Below are positions 61,054 through 64,000 of a stretch of DNA of 64,000 nt, in pieces. This DNA comes from Alphaproteobacteria bacterium (GTDB taxonomy: Bacteria > Pseudomonadota > Alphaproteobacteria > Paracaedibacterales > CAIULA01), in contig CANJLN010000003.1 of assembly GCA_947475175.1 (NCBI GenBank), forward strand, positions 1 through 64,000, read 5' to 3'. How positions within the stretch are numbered: position 1 is the first letter of the stretch; every line of letters begins with the position of its first letter. Under the pieces are notes generated by a model that saw nothing but the letters and a program-made list of their open reading frames with translations, ran no database searches and was not told where the DNA came from. The position numbers were made by a program, and so were the translations under genes.

Positions 61054-61968
61054 CTATGAATTATGAAGTTCTGCGATCAGTGTAGACATATCAGGTTTGT
61101 AAATCACTATCTTTTTCATGACCTGATGTTTAAACCAAGTTGTTTGACGTTTTGCGTATCGGCGCGTATTTTTTTGTGCTTGTTCAATGGTTTCTTGCAA
61201 GGTTAAGTTGCCTTCAAGATAAGCTATAATCTCAGGGACGCCTATTGCCTTCATGACAGGGCAAGTCGGAGAAAGGTCTAATTGAACTAATTTTTTAACC
61301 TCTTCAAAGGCGCCGTTTTCAATCATCAATTGAAATCTCTTGTTAATTGCATCGTACAGATGAATTCGCTCTGATTCGATGACTACATATTCATAACGAT
61401 AAGAATGTGCGGGTGTGGGCTCGACCTGTTGCCAGGTTATCAAAGAGATGCCCGTTTGCAGAAAAACTTCTAACGCACGTGAAAGTCGTTGTGTGTCTGT
61501 TGGGCGTATAGACCGTGTGAGGGGATCCAAGTTGTAAACGAATTCAGAAAAATCGTTTGTGTGTTCAATAGATTGTTTTCTAACTTGTTCTCGAATGGAT
61601 GGATTCACGTCAGGAATGGACGATAAGCCTTTGGTTAGGGCAAGCAAATAAAAACCTGTTCCGCCGACCACAATGGGAAAACGTCCGCGAGCAATACAGT
61701 CTTTTATGATGCTGCAAGTCTGTTCAACCCACCAAGCAGCAGAACCATTTTCATATGCTTCAAGAACACCATACAAATGATGAGGCACAATCTGTTCACA
61801 GGATTGAGGGCGAGCTGTTAGTATAGACAGATCTTTGTAAACTTGCATGCTGTCAGCATTAATAATTTCACCGTCCCATGCTTTAGCAAGCTCGAGGGCG
61901 AGATGAGATTTACCACTAGCCGTTGGGCCTGCCAAAATAAGAAAGTCTATGTTGGATGGTCGTTGCAT
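61054..61968 (-). CDS. miaA: tRNA dimethylallyltransferase
   Basis: MiaA prenylates A37 of tRNAs that read UNN codons, including the Leu(TAA) and Ser(CGA) tRNAs found here. 304 residues. P-loop GPTASGKSHLALELA, the catalytic Asp in NADSMQVYKDL, and VVGGTGFYLLAL are present. The C-terminal RYAKRQTTWF is typical. The start is one base after the ldcA stop. Confidence 0.96.
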   Translation of the reverse strand: MQRPSNIDFLILAGPTASGKSHLALELAKAWDGEIINADSMQVYKDLSILTARPQSCEQIVPHHLYGVLEAYENGSAAWWVEQTCSIIKDCIARGRFPIVVGGTGFYLLALTKGLSSIPDVNPSIREQVRKQSIEHTNDFSEFVYNLDPLTRSIRPTDTQRLSRALEVFLQTGISLITWQQVEPTPAHSYRYEYVVIESERIHLYDAINKRFQLMIENGAFEEVKKLVQLDLSPTCPVMKAIGVPEIIAYLEGNLTLQETIEQAQKNTRRYAKRQTTWFKHQVMKKIVIYKPDMSTLIAELHNS

Positions 61969-61969
61969 A

Positions 61970-62902
61970 TTAAAAATGAAATGATAATTCTGCGTTTGTC
62001 CCAGTTTTCAAAGTAACTGGAAACCCAAGTGGCAGGGGTAAATTTACAAAACCATGACCAACTCCTTCGATCTTTAAAACGGGTATCGAAAGAGAATTGG
62101 CAAATCGATCAATAACAGGCTCAACCAAAGATGTGCCATCGTCTTCTTTGCCACCTGTAAAATCACCCAATAAAACCGCTTTTGCATCAGCAAAAAGGCC
62201 AGCTTGATTTAAATGATTAAGAGATCGATCTATTCTATAACCTTTTTCGTCCACGTCTTCTAAAAGGATAATCTTATCTTTTCCATTCAATTGCCAAAAA
62301 GTGCCAAGACTATTTTGAACCAAACACAAATTTCCACCAGCGATTAATGTTTGAATAGATTGAGCTTCTTTGGCTGAGGCGTTTAGAGGTTTTAGGGAAT
62401 AAGAAAGCTCTTCTTTTTGATCTCCAAATAAAATGCTTTTTAAAAGATTACCTGATTCAGCACTGACTTTTTGCTGAGCTATTTGTCTTGCTCCGCAGCT
62501 ATGTAACGTGGGCCATCCCCATTTTTGGTTTAGAAAGATATGCAAAGCTGTAATATCACTAAAACCAATCAAAATCTTTGGTGTTGTTGGCGGATCTAAT
62601 TCATTCAGCATCGATAGTAATCGAGTGACACCATACCCACCACGCAGAACCCAAATGTAACGACTGTCCTCGGCATATAAGGCATTTTTTAGATGTTGGA
62701 AGCGCATCTTATCGGAATTAGCACACAATAAATCATCCCCAAAAAGAGTGTCTGGAATACGCGCTTTAATACCCCAAGAGTCTGTCACAGACTTAATAGC
62801 TTCAACAATGTCTGGCTGAAACCCAAAGGAGGGGGCAATGACTTCAATGACATCACCGGGCTTAAGAGGGAAGGGCCAAGAGTGCATTTTAGAATTCCTC
62901 AA
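61970..62902 (-). CDS. ldcA: LD-carboxypeptidase (S66 family, LdcA)
   Basis: LdcA removes the terminal D-Ala from murein tetrapeptides in peptidoglycan recycling (related S66 enzymes also cleave peptide antibiotics). 310 residues. The catalytic triad is Ser115 in IGFSDIT, Glu215 in LLEDVDEKGYRIDR and His283 in GVGHGFVNLPLPLG. No signal peptide, so it is cytoplasmic. Start M1, or M6 (MHSWPFPL). Confidence 0.92.
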   Translation of the reverse strand: MRNSKMHSWPFPLKPGDVIEVIAPSFGFQPDIVEAIKSVTDSWGIKARIPDTLFGDDLLCANSDKMRFQHLKNALYAEDSRYIWVLRGGYGVTRLLSMLNELDPPTTPKILIGFSDITALHIFLNQKWGWPTLHSCGARQIAQQKVSAESGNLLKSILFGDQKEELSYSLKPLNASAKEAQSIQTLIAGGNLCLVQNSLGTFWQLNGKDKIILLEDVDEKGYRIDRSLNHLNQAGLFADAKAVLLGDFTGGKEDDGTSLVEPVIDRFANSLSIPVLKIEGVGHGFVNLPLPLGFPVTLKTGTNAELSFHF

Positions 62903-62943
62903 TATACAATCCCTGATTTATTGAATTTTATCGAACGACAAAA

Positions 62944-63033
62944 TGGCGGAGGGGGTGGGATTCGAACCCACGGTACGTTTGCACGTACAACGGTTTTCGA
63001 GACCGTCACATTCGACCACTCTGACACCCCTCC
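62944..63033 (-). tRNA. tRNA-Ser (anticodon CGA)
   Basis: 90 nt including CCA, class II, minus strand. The acceptor GGAGGGG pairs with CCCCTCC. The anticodon stem-loop ACGGT-CTCGAAA-ACCGT gives CGA (62997-62999). The long variable arm is GTACGTGCAAACGTAC and the T arm GTGGG-TTCGAAT-CCCAC. Confidence 0.97.
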
Positions 63034-63081
63034 ATAGTCGAAGAGTATAAATCATATTTTCATGAGATAAAGAATAAAAAA

Positions 63082-63444
63082 TTACATCGCAAAGGCTTTG
63101 TAGGAACTCTCGTCCATCAAAGCATCTATCTCGCTCAGATTCGTAGGCTTTAATTTAAAAAACCAACCTTCACTTTCAGCGGCTGTATTGATCAAATCAG
63201 GCTGACTGCGCAAGGCTTCGTTTACTTCAACTACTTCCCCCGATATAGGCGCATAAACCTCACTGGCCGCTTTTACAGATTCAACCACAGCTGCTTCTTG
63301 ACGTTGCTTTAAAATCCTTCCAACGCTTGGTAAATCCACAAACACCACATCCCCTAATTGACATTGAGCGAAGTCTGAAATTCCAACAACGGCAATATTT
63401 CCCTCTAGTTTTACCCATTCATGTTGATCTGTATATTTTTTCAT
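63082..63444 (-). CDS. gcvH: Glycine cleavage system H protein
   Basis: GcvH is the lipoyl shuttle protein of glycine cleavage. 120 residues. It starts MKKYTDQHEWVKLEGNIAVVGI. The lipoylation site is Lys58 in VVESVKAASEVYAP, and SGEVVEVNEALRSQPDLINTAAESEGWFFKL follows. It lies eight bases after gcvT; LpdA (415-1839) would reoxidise it. Confidence 0.97.
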   Translation of the reverse strand: MKKYTDQHEWVKLEGNIAVVGISDFAQCQLGDVVFVDLPSVGRILKQRQEAAVVESVKAASEVYAPISGEVVEVNEALRSQPDLINTAAESEGWFFKLKPTNLSEIDALMDESSYKAFAM

Positions 63445-63452
63445 TTTTTTAT

Positions 63453-64000
63453 TTATCCTCTGTAATAGTTTTGTTGAACGAAGGGCATTTTAATGATCTC
63501 AAATGGGTGATTTTGCCCTCGAATATCAATCTGCACCTGAGTTCCAATTGTGGACTGATCTGTATTGATATACCCCATTGCAATCGGATAACCAAGGGTT
63601 GGGCTTGGAACACCACTGGTGATAATGCCTATTTCTTGGCCTTTATCACTCAGAATTTTAGCGCCCTCTCGAGCGATTGCTTTCCCTAAACCTTTTAATC
63701 CCACCCTCTTAGAAGGCACACCATTGTTTAATTGCTCTAAAATAAGTTCATCTCCTACAAAGTCACCGCCCGTTCGGCGACGTTTGCCAAGTGACCACGT
63801 CAAGCTTGCTGTCACTGGCGTTTTTGTGGCATCAATATCATGGCCATAAAGACATAAACCTGCCTCTAATCGAAGTGAATCTCTGGCGCCCAAACCAATA
63901 GGTTTAACCTCCTCAAACGTTAGCAGTAGATCAGCCAATTCTTCAGCAATGCTGGCTGGAATGATAATCTCAAAGCCATCTTCGCCTGTGTAACCACTGC
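63453..64000 (-). CDS. gcvT: Glycine cleavage system T protein (3' part, runs off the window)
   Basis: The visible 182 residues read in frame from the window edge (SGYTGEDGFEIIIPASIAEELADLL) to a normal stop. GYTGEDGFEI, GLGARDSLRLEAGLCLYGHDI and TSGVPSPTLGYPIAMGYI are aminomethyltransferase signatures. GcvT transfers the methylene group from the H protein to tetrahydrofolate and releases ammonia. The N-terminal half is outside the window. Confidence 0.95.
   Translation of the reverse strand, partial: SGYTGEDGFEIIIPASIAEELADLLLTFEEVKPIGLGARDSLRLEAGLCLYGHDIDATKTPVTASLTWSLGKRRRTGGDFVGDELILEQLNNGVPSKRVGLKGLGKAIAREGAKILSDKGQEIGIITSGVPSPTLGYPIAMGYINTDQSTIGTQVQIDIRGQNHPFEIIKMPFVQQNYYRG

Overview
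The window looks like a chromosome segment of an alphaproteobacterium, most likely a host-associated or intracellular one of the Holosporales/Rickettsiales type. The alphaproteobacterial signal comes from a CckA-type hybrid kinase next to recA, a mitochondrial-like complex I accessory subunit (NDUFS4 family), RpoH with a clear RpoH box, and ApaG. The lifestyle is inferred from a queuosine-precursor transporter paired with Tgt and no Q biosynthesis genes in view, several metabolite transporters, many secreted proteins of unknown function, and AT-rich DNA full of short palindromic repeats. No rRNA, CRISPR array, transposase or integrase was seen.

Layout. 0-4 kb: lpdA, a lone Bro-N antirepressor-like gene bracketed by a 19-bp direct repeat, cmk, plsY. 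4-11 kb: rpmB with its own promoter and terminator, the transporter/tgt pair, terC-cckA, recA. 11-16 kb: folE and apaG (minus), then the yfgM-bamB-der run. 16-23 kb: a secreted methyltransferase-like protein (minus), then rseP-bamA-skp-lpxD-fabZ-lpxA for envelope and lipid A assembly. 23-38 kb: two transport/metabolism stretches with phhA, tRNA-Leu, a phosphomannomutase, ftsK-lolA, an orphan sugar/glycerol-phosphate-type binding protein, lhgO, a DEAD-box helicase and glmS. 38-43 kb: an outer-membrane beta-barrel gene, yqgE, rpoH, an unknown secreted protein, hfq and a HAD phosphatase.

43-55 kb is the accessory-looking part. Three tRNA genes (Asn, Pro, Leu-GAG), palindromic repeats with degenerate tandem arrays, and secreted proteins without recognisable families surround a 1435-residue exported protein. 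That protein appears to join Sel1/TPR-like helical repeats, an FAD-dependent oxidoreductase and leucine-rich repeats. It is translationally coupled to a small Cys-containing exported protein. 55-59 kb holds four inner-membrane assembly genes of type II secretion/type IV pilus type (GspF, GspL/PilM-N, GspM/PilO, PilP-like) without the ATPase, secretin or pilins. Just behind them lies a roughly 450-bp ORF-poor segment with strong RNA-like stems, enclosed by a perfect 24-bp direct repeat that duplicates the 3' end of the last gene. 59-64 kb (minus) is ldcA-miaA-unknown-lysR, tRNA-Ser(CGA), gcvH and the 3' part of gcvT running off the end.

The strongest candidates for something undescribed are the FAD/LRR fusion locus (46.5-51.4 kb), the repeat-bracketed structured segment (58.8-59.3 kb), and the palindromic repeat family with its adjoining tandem arrays. 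Two inserts (1.85-2.78 kb and 58.8-59.3 kb) share the same logic: a gene's 3' end is duplicated as a direct repeat on either side of the inserted DNA.
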